This document shows, piece by piece, positions 1-8,028 of a DNA stretch of 43,799 nt. The DNA lies in IMG/VR virus record IMGVR_UViG_3300025684_000022, positions 1-43,799 of that record, one strand, 5' to 3'. The translations under genes and the position numbers were made by a program. The notes beneath the pieces were generated by a model that saw only the letters and a list, made by a program, of their open reading frames with translations, was not told the origin of the DNA and did no database searches. Numbering within the stretch: position 1 is the first letter of the stretch; the number at the start of each line of letters is the position of its first letter. This stretch comes from a virus.

Positions 1-186
1 ATCATCTACTGATTTTGCTTTCATGATTTTAGAAGCGTTCTTCCATAACCATCTATAAGTATCACCATACCAAATTCTATCAGCTGAATCTTTCCATGCC
101 GCTATCTTTTTAGATTGCGTAGTGGTAAGTTTATTATCACCGGCAGCCTCAAGCATAAACTTTTCAAATAAGTGTACCCTTCTCAT
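1..186 (-). CDS. Partial protein with capsid-targeting-like N-terminus
   Basis: This is the 5' part of a minus-strand gene that runs off the left window edge; 62 codons are visible from an ATG at 184-186. The N-terminus reads MRRVHLFEKFMLEA, which matches the motif at the start of the seven genes upstream of it and resembles the T4 internal-protein targeting peptide (MKTYQEFIAE, cut after Glu). The predicted cut is after Glu13, before Ala14. The rest of the visible part is basic and Trp-rich and gives no family match. It starts 19 nt after the stop of the 635-aa gene, with an A/T-rich leader and no Shine-Dalgarno. Packaging into the head is inferred from the motif only. Confidence 0.6.
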   Translation of the reverse strand, partial: MRRVHLFEKFMLEAAGDNKLTTTQSKKIAAWKDSADRIWYGDTYRWLWKNASKIMKAKSVDD

Positions 187-205
187 AATAATTTAATTAC
201 ATTTA

Positions 206-2113
206 TTACCAAGCGTAATCGAAGCTTTTAATTTTAGATATTTGATCTTTAATTGTTTTAGCGTAGTTTTTAGATTCTCTTTCGTAATAAGATTCAGCTT
301 GTCCGTATCTTTCTTCAGATTCTTCACCTTGTCTAATATAATCACAATACCTTGAATAATTATCTAGAATATTTGACATATGATTAGAAGCATCTCTTAA
401 TTTAGCTTCTCTACCTTTTGAATTTTCGCCAATTTTAATTTCGTCATATCTAGTCTTATCACCTTTAGCTAAACCTTCTTTAATTTGATTTGCTAATTGG
501 TCAATAGCATCTGCAACCATTTTATCAATTGGTAATGATGCAGCCTTAGTTGCTAATATTTGATTGTACCTATTCTTATTCTCAGTTTTAAAATCTTCAT
601 CTGATTTAAACGCAATTGCACCAGATTTAGCAGCTGCTCTTGCACTTCTTAATTGTTCCGTAGAATACTTTTGTCTAATTAGGTCTAAATTTACAATAAT
701 AACTCTATCAGAAACTTCTGCAATTCTTTTACCATTACTTAAACCAGAAGCATCCCAGCCTCTATATTTCTTATTTACGCCAATTTGATCAGCAGAACCT
801 TTTTTACCATCTTTTCTCCAAGTTCTATTCTTAGAATATCTAGACCAATCATTTGAGTAAAAATTTCTATCACCGGACATTGCCGCTAATAAAGTACCAC
901 CGCCCGGTACCATCTTCATCGCTGAGTATGAAGCGTCGGATGGTGTATATGGATTCTCTTTTTCATTATCTGAAATAAAGAAAATAATATTTGAAGAGCC
1001 ACCGTGGTTTTTAAATGCCTTTTGTGGTTCATTACTTACAATAAAGTCTTCATCTTGAATTTTATCTAATGCAACTTTAGTCGCCTGGTAAAATCCACCT
1101 GCTAAATCAGCTAAGTTTTTTCTTGCAAATTTACCTTCTCTACCACTCTGTAGAATATTAGATAGGATTGCACTAGAAATTTTTTCATTTAAAATTCCAT
1201 TAGATGCAGTAAAATCTGCAAAAGATTCATATAAAAATATATTTTCCATGTTTGTATTTTCTTGTAATTTTTTAGCAGCTAAATCCTTATCTTTTTTAGA
1301 AACATTATCTAGGTAAGATCCGTCTCCCCAGAATTTAACAACTAATTCAGTTTGAGTAGTTGAATGCATTCCTGGTTTGTAAACTGCAATATCTCTTAGT
1401 TTTTTATTAGAATCAATAGTTTTGTACATAAAGTCTAGTGCTTGCTTCTCGCTTTTAAATTTCTTTAATCCGGAAACACCGTCACTATAGATAACTTCAT
1501 AGTTTTCAGTAACTACTGATTCGTCTAGTGGATCTAATCCCCAGTAATTAGCCATATCATATCTTACTGGATAAATTGCAAAGTCACCTACATTACCTTC
1601 AGGTGATTCAATATTTTTAGTAAGATAATAATCTGTATTTACCATTAATTCTTCAAAACCATATTCTTCAGCATCAGCTTTCATTTCTTTCTTAAACATT
1701 TTAGCAACCTTAGCAAATCTATCAATAGCGATTATCTCTACAACATTGTCATTGTAATCTACACCACTATCTCCTACTTCTAAGTCTCCCTTAGCTTCGT
1801 TAAGTTTTCTAGACTTAGAAGATTTATTTAATTCACCAAGAATTTTAATACCCCATCTTGAAAGAGATACGCCATCTTCAGATACATTAAAATATTTTTT
1901 ATTTCTAGATTTCCATTGCTTGTGATCTCCAGAAAGTTCAGAAATAATTTTAGTAAATTCTTCTTTAGTAATTACACCATCCTTAATAGCCTCAATAACT
2001 GAGTTTCGTACACTGGCTGTTTTACCAACAGTTCTTGCCGGGTGGCTTTCAGTATATTTTCGTTTAAGTGTTAGTTTTTTACCTTCACCTAAGAATTCGT
2101 TAAATGTTTCCAT
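206..2113 (-). CDS. Putative injected multi-module head protein, 635 aa
   Basis: No enzyme family was recognised. The protein starts METFNEFLGE followed by Gly, matching the capsid-targeting-like motif of its neighbours. Similar Glu-ending segments recur inside: KLNE106/Ala, ESVVTE203/Asn and GILNE310/Lys, the last preceded by a second aromatic core (FADF near 298-301). These would divide the chain into about four modules: a basic helical one (11-106), an acidic mixed one (107-203), a small alpha/beta one (204-310) and a large C-terminal domain (311-635). The C-terminal domain is rich in Lys, Ser and Tyr and ends in a charged helical region. It lies 2 nt from the 133-aa gene and was probably co-transcribed with it. 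An injected effector, as T4 Alt is, would fit, but I see no convincing ADP-ribosyltransferase triad. Confidence 0.7.
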   Translation of the reverse strand: METFNEFLGEGKKLTLKRKYTESHPARTVGKTASVRNSVIEAIKDGVITKEEFTKIISELSGDHKQWKSRNKKYFNVSEDGVSLSRWGIKILGELNKSSKSRKLNEAKGDLEVGDSGVDYNDNVVEIIAIDRFAKVAKMFKKEMKADAEEYGFEELMVNTDYYLTKNIESPEGNVGDFAIYPVRYDMANYWGLDPLDESVVTENYEVIYSDGVSGLKKFKSEKQALDFMYKTIDSNKKLRDIAVYKPGMHSTTQTELVVKFWGDGSYLDNVSKKDKDLAAKKLQENTNMENIFLYESFADFTASNGILNEKISSAILSNILQSGREGKFARKNLADLAGGFYQATKVALDKIQDEDFIVSNEPQKAFKNHGGSSNIIFFISDNEKENPYTPSDASYSAMKMVPGGGTLLAAMSGDRNFYSNDWSRYSKNRTWRKDGKKGSADQIGVNKKYRGWDASGLSNGKRIAEVSDRVIIVNLDLIRQKYSTEQLRSARAAAKSGAIAFKSDEDFKTENKNRYNQILATKAASLPIDKMVADAIDQLANQIKEGLAKGDKTRYDEIKIGENSKGREAKLRDASNHMSNILDNYSRYCDYIRQGEESEERYGQAESYYERESKNYAKTIKDQISKIKSFDYAW

Positions 2114-2115
2114 AT

Positions 2116-2517
2116 TTATTTTATTTTAATTTTTGCTAAATTACCACGTGTTTCCTCATATTGAAATGAAAACTTAGACTTTGCAGTAAGAGTTCCCATT
2201 GAGAAAGAAACAAACGTTCCTTCTGGCTTTCTTACAGAAGTGTTATATGCAGCCATTGCATATGCTTCATCGTCAAAAATACCAATATATCTTTTTGAAG
2301 TTGTAGATCCAAATCTAGCTTCACCTTCTAATCTAACAGTTTGACCATTAAGATCTGCACTATTATGAGCAAATACTAAGTATTTAGTTTCGCCTTTCTC
2401 AGGAAGATTATCAGCATGTTCACCAAATGAAGTTCTATCATTATAGAAATAAGATCCAAACGGAATAGATTCGTTTAACTTTTCTCTAAAGTTATTAAAT
2501 GTTTTTAAGTTTTTCAT
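2116..2517 (-). CDS. Small protein with capsid-targeting-like N-terminus, 133 aa
   Basis: Family not recognised. The start MKNLKTFNNF followed by REKLNE and Ser matches the motif shared by the cassette; the predicted cut after Glu16 would leave a mature protein of about 117 aa. The remainder is mixed alpha/beta with many aromatic and Gly residues, no membrane segment and no cysteine. It sits 2 nt before the 635-aa gene and about 9 nt after the 617-aa gene in transcription order. The ATG has only an A/T-rich leader. I infer a head-packaged protein of unknown function. Confidence 0.65.
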   Translation of the reverse strand: MKNLKTFNNFREKLNESIPFGSYFYNDRTSFGEHADNLPEKGETKYLVFAHNSADLNGQTVRLEGEARFGSTTSKRYIGIFDDEAYAMAAYNTSVRKPEGTFVSFSMGTLTAKSKFSFQYEETRGNLAKIKIK

Positions 2518-2526
2518 ATTATATTT

Positions 2527-4380
2527 CTATATATTTTTTATAAAGTTATTAAATGTTAAGAATTCAACTTCTTCAGACTCAGCAAGAACTCCCATAGAAT
2601 CCTCTAGTTTAGTCTTTAACTCTCCATACATATTATGTATTGGCTTTGGAGTAAGCTTCTTAAATAGCGCCTCATCACCATCTAACATTGCATTTCTTAC
2701 CTGCGTCGCTGATATGTTCTTACCAGTTCTTGGTATTTCATAAAGTCCAAAATCAGGTCTTACTCCTAGATCTTCTCTATAAGTATCTTTATTTACTTGA
2801 AATCCATAAGTCTTCATTCTATCACTTCCTGTTCCCCATAATACTGGTTCGTATTTTGGCCTCATTGCATTGAACATAGTGTCAATACCACCAGTTGGAA
2901 TTACAAAAACTTCTTCAATTGGATATTTAGATTTTAAAGAGTTAATCATTGCTACTTGAGTCTCCTCATCGTAAGGTCTTTTAAATGCATCCTCTTTTTT
3001 CTTATTCTTAGCCTTTACTAATAGGATTACTACTGGATGTCCATTTTGTTTATGGATAGTCTCAACTACTTTAGCATGGCCTAGTGTAAATGGTTGGAAT
3101 CTACCAACAAACATATTAACTAATTTTTTACCTTGTTCTGGGTAATCTACCTTTAAAGCTTCTAGAATTGGACTTGTTTGTGTTTTAAGATTTTGGTTTT
3201 TTAAGTATGTTTCAAAATTCATAACTTCATCTTCTTTTACGTCTCCGACAATCAACCTTTGGATATTTTCGACTGTTTTATTTAACTGTACCATTAAATC
3301 CTTATTAATAATATCGGTTTCTTTAGTCCTCTTCTTTCTAAAACTACCTAATGCAATTTTAAAAAGCTCGGATAAAACTTTATTTTGTACAAGTGATATT
3401 GTTTTTTCATTCTTAATAAAAGATTTATTAAGTTCAAAACCTGGAAGTGATGCAAAATCAGCAGAATTAAAACTAGTTCCAATATACTTAGTTGCATGTT
3501 TATCAACATATGCATTAAATATAATTGAAATTAATTCAATATATCTTTCATCTGTTTTTTCTAAATCTAAATTAATTGTATTAAAATCGTAACCACTCAT
3601 GAATTCAACTAGATCTAGTATAGAAATCTGATACATGTCAGATGGTGTTCTATTACTTTTTACATCTCTATCAAATCTTTCTAGTTTAAAACTTTTTACA
3701 TTCTTACCCTCATAAAAATTAATAATAAATGAATCTATATCTTTATCTAATGTATTATTTAGTGCAGCACTAGAAGTTGCAGAATTAAATATATTGTAGA
3801 TAGCTCTGGTAAAAGATTGATCTTTAAATTTATTTTTAAAAGCCTCATCAGAAAGCTCTAATATATCTAATAAATTAGCAATCTGATCTTCCGATAGTTT
3901 GCCTTGAAATATAATTTGAGGCCTTTGTACATCCAATAGATCTGCCCAATGATAAAGTATATTAGGGTCTCTAATTACTTTTTTAATTTGAGTAGGATTA
4001 ATTGGACTTATTGTTTGAATGTGTGTTAATATTAAATTATTTTTAGGTAGGGCATCATATTCAATATCGATAGCCTTTTTAGTTGGTAAATAATCAAAAC
4101 CAAATTTCCAGTCTACTGGCAGCTTTTCTAAAATAGTAGGATCTAATGCTTTAAAGTAATTAATGGCGTTTTCATAATACTTAACAATAGTTCTATCAAC
4201 TTTATTCATAGGAGTCTTTGAGCCACTCTTATAGAATTCAAATTCTCCAGAGGTAGTTCTTTTAACATGGAATGAAGAGGCCTGTACCTTTTCAGATACA
4301 AGACTAGTTGATTTTATTAGATTAATAAAATCTTGCCTATTTGCTGATTCAAAGTATGTTTTTAAATTCTGTAATGCCAT
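2527..4380 (-). CDS. Ligase-like domain fused to NMNAT-like nucleotidyltransferase, 617 aa
   Basis: The C-terminal part (about 420-600) is a HIGH-superfamily nucleotidyltransferase. It carries GRFQPFTLGHAKV at 426-438, with the TxGH adenylyltransferase motif, and ISATQVR at 556-562, the ISxTxxR motif of NMNAT/NadM-type enzymes. These enzymes join a nucleotide to NMN or a similar phosphate substrate. The N-terminal part (about 35-240) has weak features of covalent nucleotidyltransferases (RNA/DNA ligase fold): VKR near 39-41, FGFDYLP near 93-99 like motif III, and YEGKNVKSFKL near 223-233 like motif IV. The catalytic lysine is uncertain. The protein begins MALQNLKTYFE then Ser, a variant of the cassette motif, has a second copy-like stretch (MNFETYL, 387-393) just before the NMNAT domain, and ends in FLTFNNFIKNI. 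NAD-related or RNA-end chemistry delivered with the phage DNA is an inference. Confidence 0.72.
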   Translation of the reverse strand: MALQNLKTYFESANRQDFINLIKSTSLVSEKVQASSFHVKRTTSGEFEFYKSGSKTPMNKVDRTIVKYYENAINYFKALDPTILEKLPVDWKFGFDYLPTKKAIDIEYDALPKNNLILTHIQTISPINPTQIKKVIRDPNILYHWADLLDVQRPQIIFQGKLSEDQIANLLDILELSDEAFKNKFKDQSFTRAIYNIFNSATSSAALNNTLDKDIDSFIINFYEGKNVKSFKLERFDRDVKSNRTPSDMYQISILDLVEFMSGYDFNTINLDLEKTDERYIELISIIFNAYVDKHATKYIGTSFNSADFASLPGFELNKSFIKNEKTISLVQNKVLSELFKIALGSFRKKRTKETDIINKDLMVQLNKTVENIQRLIVGDVKEDEVMNFETYLKNQNLKTQTSPILEALKVDYPEQGKKLVNMFVGRFQPFTLGHAKVVETIHKQNGHPVVILLVKAKNKKKEDAFKRPYDEETQVAMINSLKSKYPIEEVFVIPTGGIDTMFNAMRPKYEPVLWGTGSDRMKTYGFQVNKDTYREDLGVRPDFGLYEIPRTGKNISATQVRNAMLDGDEALFKKLTPKPIHNMYGELKTKLEDSMGVLAESEEVEFLTFNNFIKNI

Positions 4381-4392
4381 TATTATTAGTTA

Positions 4393-5043
4393 TTAAAACT
4401 TATTCATTATTTCAATTAGTTGACCGTTGTTGCTCATTTGATATCCAGAACATGTTAAACCAATTGTATCATAATTAGTTCCAGTAGATACATCAAACAT
4501 AATCCCACCATCAGATGAGTTGTATTGATCTAATACAAACATTAGTTCATATATTTCTTGGAACATTTTATCTTTAATTTTACTATCAATTCCACTACCA
4601 CATGTTACTGCAATTAAATAGTTTCTTCTTCCTCCTGGATTAAAGTTTGCTCTACCTTCGATTTCTCCACCAACAGTTGATCTCATTGTACCTGACCATC
4701 CACCTGCTGCAGGAACTGAAGATTGTTCAATTTCATATTTCTTATATTTTTTAATTACTTTAGAAATCTTTTCAGCTAATTGAACTGAATTCCTTCCTTG
4801 AAATATATCATATGAATCTTGTGTAATATCTCCTTGAACATTTAAATGTTCTTTATAGCTTGGTAATTTACCAGATTTTGCAGCGGCTTCAGCCTTTGCT
4901 AATACATTTTCATAAGAACCTCCCCATTTGTCAACAGCTATTTTAGCAATTCTAACCTTGTCTTCTAGTTTAGCCTTAATTCCTTTTTTACCAAATTGAA
5001 CCGATTCATTTAAGAACTGTTCAAATAATTCTACTTTTTTCAT
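4393..5043 (-). CDS. Protein with capsid-targeting-like N-terminus, 216 aa
   Basis: Family not recognised. It begins MKKVELFEQFLNE followed by Ser, one of the cleanest examples of the shared N-terminal motif; the predicted cut is after Glu13. Residues 14-110 are Lys-rich and helical. The C-terminal half is Gly/Ser-rich with likely beta strands (around GGWSGTMRSTVGGE and the Asp/Ser-rich stretch near 180). There is no membrane segment. It lies between the ligase/NMNAT fusion and the KTDG ligase-like gene with gaps of 12 and 3 nt, so it was probably expressed with them. A packaged protein is inferred from the motif and its company. Confidence 0.65.
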   Translation of the reverse strand: MKKVELFEQFLNESVQFGKKGIKAKLEDKVRIAKIAVDKWGGSYENVLAKAEAAAKSGKLPSYKEHLNVQGDITQDSYDIFQGRNSVQLAEKISKVIKKYKKYEIEQSSVPAAGGWSGTMRSTVGGEIEGRANFNPGGRRNYLIAVTCGSGIDSKIKDKMFQEIYELMFVLDQYNSSDGGIMFDVSTGTNYDTIGLTCSGYQMSNNGQLIEIMNKF

Positions 5044-5046
5044 AAA

Positions 5047-6348
5047 TTATCTTCCGTATTTTATAATTCCCATCAATTGGTTAATAGCAGCAAATGTTCC
5101 AGTTAGTTTATAGGTGTGTCCTTTGTATCTAAATACAATACCTTCAGTTGGTATAATAGATTCAATACCTCCAATTCTATCTAAACGCTCTAGTTCTTTA
5201 GCTACTTTATTTATCTGAGTTATATCTCCGCCCTTTTTAATCTTATCAGCTTCAGTTCTAATTTGATTATGTAGCCTCTGCATTTCCTTATCTGGATTTG
5301 CAGCCACAAAGTTAGAAGCGTTCTTTAAGATAACAGAACCTAATTCTAAGAAAAGATCTTCAAAAGGTCTAATGTTTTCTTTATATTTCTTTTTAACATC
5401 TTCTTTGTCAAAGCTTTTAATAAGAGCTGCTTTATCTTTTCCTAACTCTTTATCAAGTGATCTTAGATTAAGTGTTTTCTTATCTCCATAAGCCCATCTT
5501 AATAATAAGCCTTCTTTATGGTCTTGTTGTATGTCAGGGAAGTTTTTATCAATAGTTTCTCTCCACCACATTTCATGATATCTAGAAACCTCATCTGCAT
5601 CTGTTAATCCATAACGATCTCTTAATACTTCAACTTTTTTTATAAACTTAAGTTGGTTCTTTTCAAAATCAATATCTTTACCTATCTTAATAATTTGTGG
5701 TGGAATAACAGTAAAGACTTTACCAATATTAGCGTTAACTTTTTCTAAAGCAGCAGCAATTGATTTACCATACTTAGGCTCTTCGCTAATTATATTACCA
5801 TTACCATCTGTTATTTTAATTCCATGAAATTGAATAACGTCTCTATCATAATAGATAACATTTGGGTTTTTAGAGTAGATAAGCTCCATGTTCATAAAGT
5901 TCTTACCATTATCAAATGCTTCTAAATCTTTATCAGATAACTTGACTAGAGAAGTTGCTAAATCTTTAGCAGCAAAAATATAAGTTTCTTCAACTAATTT
6001 TGATGCATGTCCAGTAAACATATCGATAATACCATTAAGGTCTAATGGGCTTGCCATTTGTCCTTTATTTCTAGCAAACATTGCTTGGCCATCCTTTACA
6101 GTGACAAAAAGATTTTGTCCATCAGTTTTTTCAGTAGGCTCTTCTTCAAAATTAAGTTCACCACTAAGTCCAGATTGTATTAGACTTTTAAAGTCTCCAA
6201 ATGTTAATTGTTTATTATCAAATGGATGTGACATATGTCCTGCAGCACCACCTTCAAGTATAAGATCTTCATTAACCGAAAATGAAGGAGCCTCTTTCGA
6301 AGTCCTTCTTTCCAGTACAAATTCTCTATAAGATTGTAGTTTTTTCAT
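5047..6348 (-). CDS. Covalent nucleotidyltransferase (RNA/DNA ligase-like), head-packaged candidate, 433 aa
   Basis: Residues 74-77 read KTDG within EKTDGQNLF, matching motif I (KxDG) of the ligase/capping-enzyme superfamily, where the Lys takes AMP or GMP. Other superfamily-like pieces follow in order: ARNKG (92-96), FMNMELIY (151-158, like motif III), EGIVFRY (402-408, like motif IV) and KLTG (414-417, like motif V). An EGLLLRW stretch (279-285) could be an alternative motif IV. The long helical insert (about 300-390) is unusual. The N-terminus MKKLQSYREFVLE resembles the cassette motif, and LILE32/GGAAGHM looks like a second processing site that would leave the catalytic domain intact. It probably joins or modifies nucleic-acid ends; whether the substrate is RNA, DNA or protein cannot be told from sequence. 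Confidence 0.72.
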   Translation of the reverse strand: MKKLQSYREFVLERRTSKEAPSFSVNEDLILEGGAAGHMSHPFDNKQLTFGDFKSLIQSGLSGELNFEEEPTEKTDGQNLFVTVKDGQAMFARNKGQMASPLDLNGIIDMFTGHASKLVEETYIFAAKDLATSLVKLSDKDLEAFDNGKNFMNMELIYSKNPNVIYYDRDVIQFHGIKITDGNGNIISEEPKYGKSIAAALEKVNANIGKVFTVIPPQIIKIGKDIDFEKNQLKFIKKVEVLRDRYGLTDADEVSRYHEMWWRETIDKNFPDIQQDHKEGLLLRWAYGDKKTLNLRSLDKELGKDKAALIKSFDKEDVKKKYKENIRPFEDLFLELGSVILKNASNFVAANPDKEMQRLHNQIRTEADKIKKGGDITQINKVAKELERLDRIGGIESIIPTEGIVFRYKGHTYKLTGTFAAINQLMGIIKYGR

Positions 6349-6349
6349 A

Positions 6350-7999
6350 TTATGCTAATGATGATTGTAAGATTCCAGCTGCTTTACCATAGTCTCCGTC
6401 AGATTTTCCTAAGATACCATTAACAACCTCGTCTGCTTTAGCCTCGTCAAATTCATCTCCGAATGCTTTTTGTAATATTTCGTATGCGTATTCTTTAAAA
6501 TCTTCATCAGATTTAATTTCAGCCTCATTTACAGATTCAAAAAGGGAATTAAAATCATCTAATAAAGATTGTCCCATTGCTTCTTCTTTAAGTTCTTGTA
6601 AAAATAGAGCAGTTCCTTCAACAATTCCTTGGCCAGACCATCCTGCTGCATTAGCAATATCAGAATAGTATTTGTCTAGAATCCCCTTTAAAGTAGTAGT
6701 TCCTAGTTTTACAAAGTGTCCACCTAGACCTGGTAACTTAATCTCTAAAGCCGCCATTTTACCTTTAATGTTTCTAGAAACAATTTTTTCTCTATGGAAG
6801 TTAGCGTCTGACATTGCTTCTTCAAAAAGATATTTAATACAACCTCTAATAGACTCAGGAGACATTGCACCAAAATCTGCTAAAGTCTTATAGAATATTT
6901 TCTTATATTGTGTAACTACCTTTTTAGCGTCTCTTTTACCTTCGACGTTAATAGCTTCATTAACTACTGATTCAAAATAATCCTCATAATCACTAACACT
7001 ATCCGGACCCCATATATCAGCTAAAACCTTTTCAATATCTTTTCTTTTACCTGTTAATTTAACTTCTGGGTAACCATGGTAGCCTTCTTCTTTTTCAACT
7101 TCCATTTTAACTTTGTTCTTCTTTAAAGACACAGTTAAAGGTTTAAATTTAGTTGGGTGTATGCCATCATCGTTTCCAAATTCTATACCTGAAAGAGATG
7201 CTTCATTAATTACTGATTCATTGCACATTGAAACTAATTCTTGTGCAATCTTTTTTGCTTTAGAACCTTTATGTCCATAAGATTCAACTGTATCTAAAGC
7301 ATCTTCCATTTCCATGCCGTGTAATTCTCCCATGTCTCCTCCTCTTTCATCTAAAAGATCCTGTAAGATATTTTCAGCTTCTGATTCATTAACTACTGAT
7401 TCAAAAGCAGGATATAATTCATCGTAGCCTTTACCGTAAATGTCTGCCATTAACCATTCTTTATTAGCCTCATCCCATAAGTATACAAATTCAGCTCCGC
7501 CGCCATCTGCAACATCTCTTAAATAATTACTTATATTTGTAATAGTACCTTTAGATGGTTTAAAATCTCCATAGAAATTTATATTTTTTACATCTTTTTC
7601 TAAACCTGAATTATCTCCTTTTTTAAGGACAAAGTCTACATTTTTACCACTCTTAAATGTTGATTTAATAATAGGCAACATATTTTCAGGATATGAGTCA
7701 TAGTGAGTATAAACAGAAGTGATATTACCTCTTTTATCAATCTTACCAAATTGGCCTCGAGTACCTTCCTCTATTAAAGAAACTGATTCATTAATACCAA
7801 TCCCTCTTAGTTTATTAAAAAATTCAGATCTTTGCTCTTCAGATAATTCTTTGATTGCACCAACGCCATATTCTGACAATAGTGTTTTGAATGTAGCTGC
7901 TTCATTGGATCTCTTAGCTTCCTGTTTTTCTGCTAAATCAAAAGCTGCTTTTTCAATTTTTGATGCTGAAAATTCAGCAAATGAGTTTAATTTTTTCAT
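6350..7999 (-). CDS. Putative prohead-processed polyprotein with repeated Glu-ending linkers, 549 aa
   Basis: The chosen start is the ATG at 7997-7999, giving MKKLNSFAEF like its neighbours; a GTG one codon upstream is less likely. Five similar linkers occur: NESVSLIEE78/Gly, FESVVNE205/Ser, NESVINE266/Ala, FESVVNE348/Ala and LFESVNE492/Ala. They divide the chain into six modules: an acidic helical one (1-78), an alpha/beta one with a THYDSYPEN stretch reminiscent of small phage proteins bearing an HWDGYP-like motif (79-205), short helical (206-266), beta-rich (267-348), a larger helical one (349-492) and a C-terminal helical one (493-549). All linkers match the small/hydrophobic-x-Glu then Ala/Gly/Ser pattern of T4 gp21 cleavage. 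A scaffold-like role for some modules is possible. Function unknown; processing is inferred. Confidence 0.72.
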   Translation of the reverse strand: MKKLNSFAEFSASKIEKAAFDLAEKQEAKRSNEAATFKTLLSEYGVGAIKELSEEQRSEFFNKLRGIGINESVSLIEEGTRGQFGKIDKRGNITSVYTHYDSYPENMLPIIKSTFKSGKNVDFVLKKGDNSGLEKDVKNINFYGDFKPSKGTITNISNYLRDVADGGGAEFVYLWDEANKEWLMADIYGKGYDELYPAFESVVNESEAENILQDLLDERGGDMGELHGMEMEDALDTVESYGHKGSKAKKIAQELVSMCNESVINEASLSGIEFGNDDGIHPTKFKPLTVSLKKNKVKMEVEKEEGYHGYPEVKLTGKRKDIEKVLADIWGPDSVSDYEDYFESVVNEAINVEGKRDAKKVVTQYKKIFYKTLADFGAMSPESIRGCIKYLFEEAMSDANFHREKIVSRNIKGKMAALEIKLPGLGGHFVKLGTTTLKGILDKYYSDIANAAGWSGQGIVEGTALFLQELKEEAMGQSLLDDFNSLFESVNEAEIKSDEDFKEYAYEILQKAFGDEFDEAKADEVVNGILGKSDGDYGKAAGILQSSLA

Positions 8000-8028
8000 C
8001 ACTTATTTGTTTATTTTGTTTTATATTA

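Noticed and set aside
206-2113. ADP-ribosyltransferase like T4 Alt in the 635-aa protein
   Set aside because: No clear R-STS-ExE set of motifs is visible; the resemblance is only of context.
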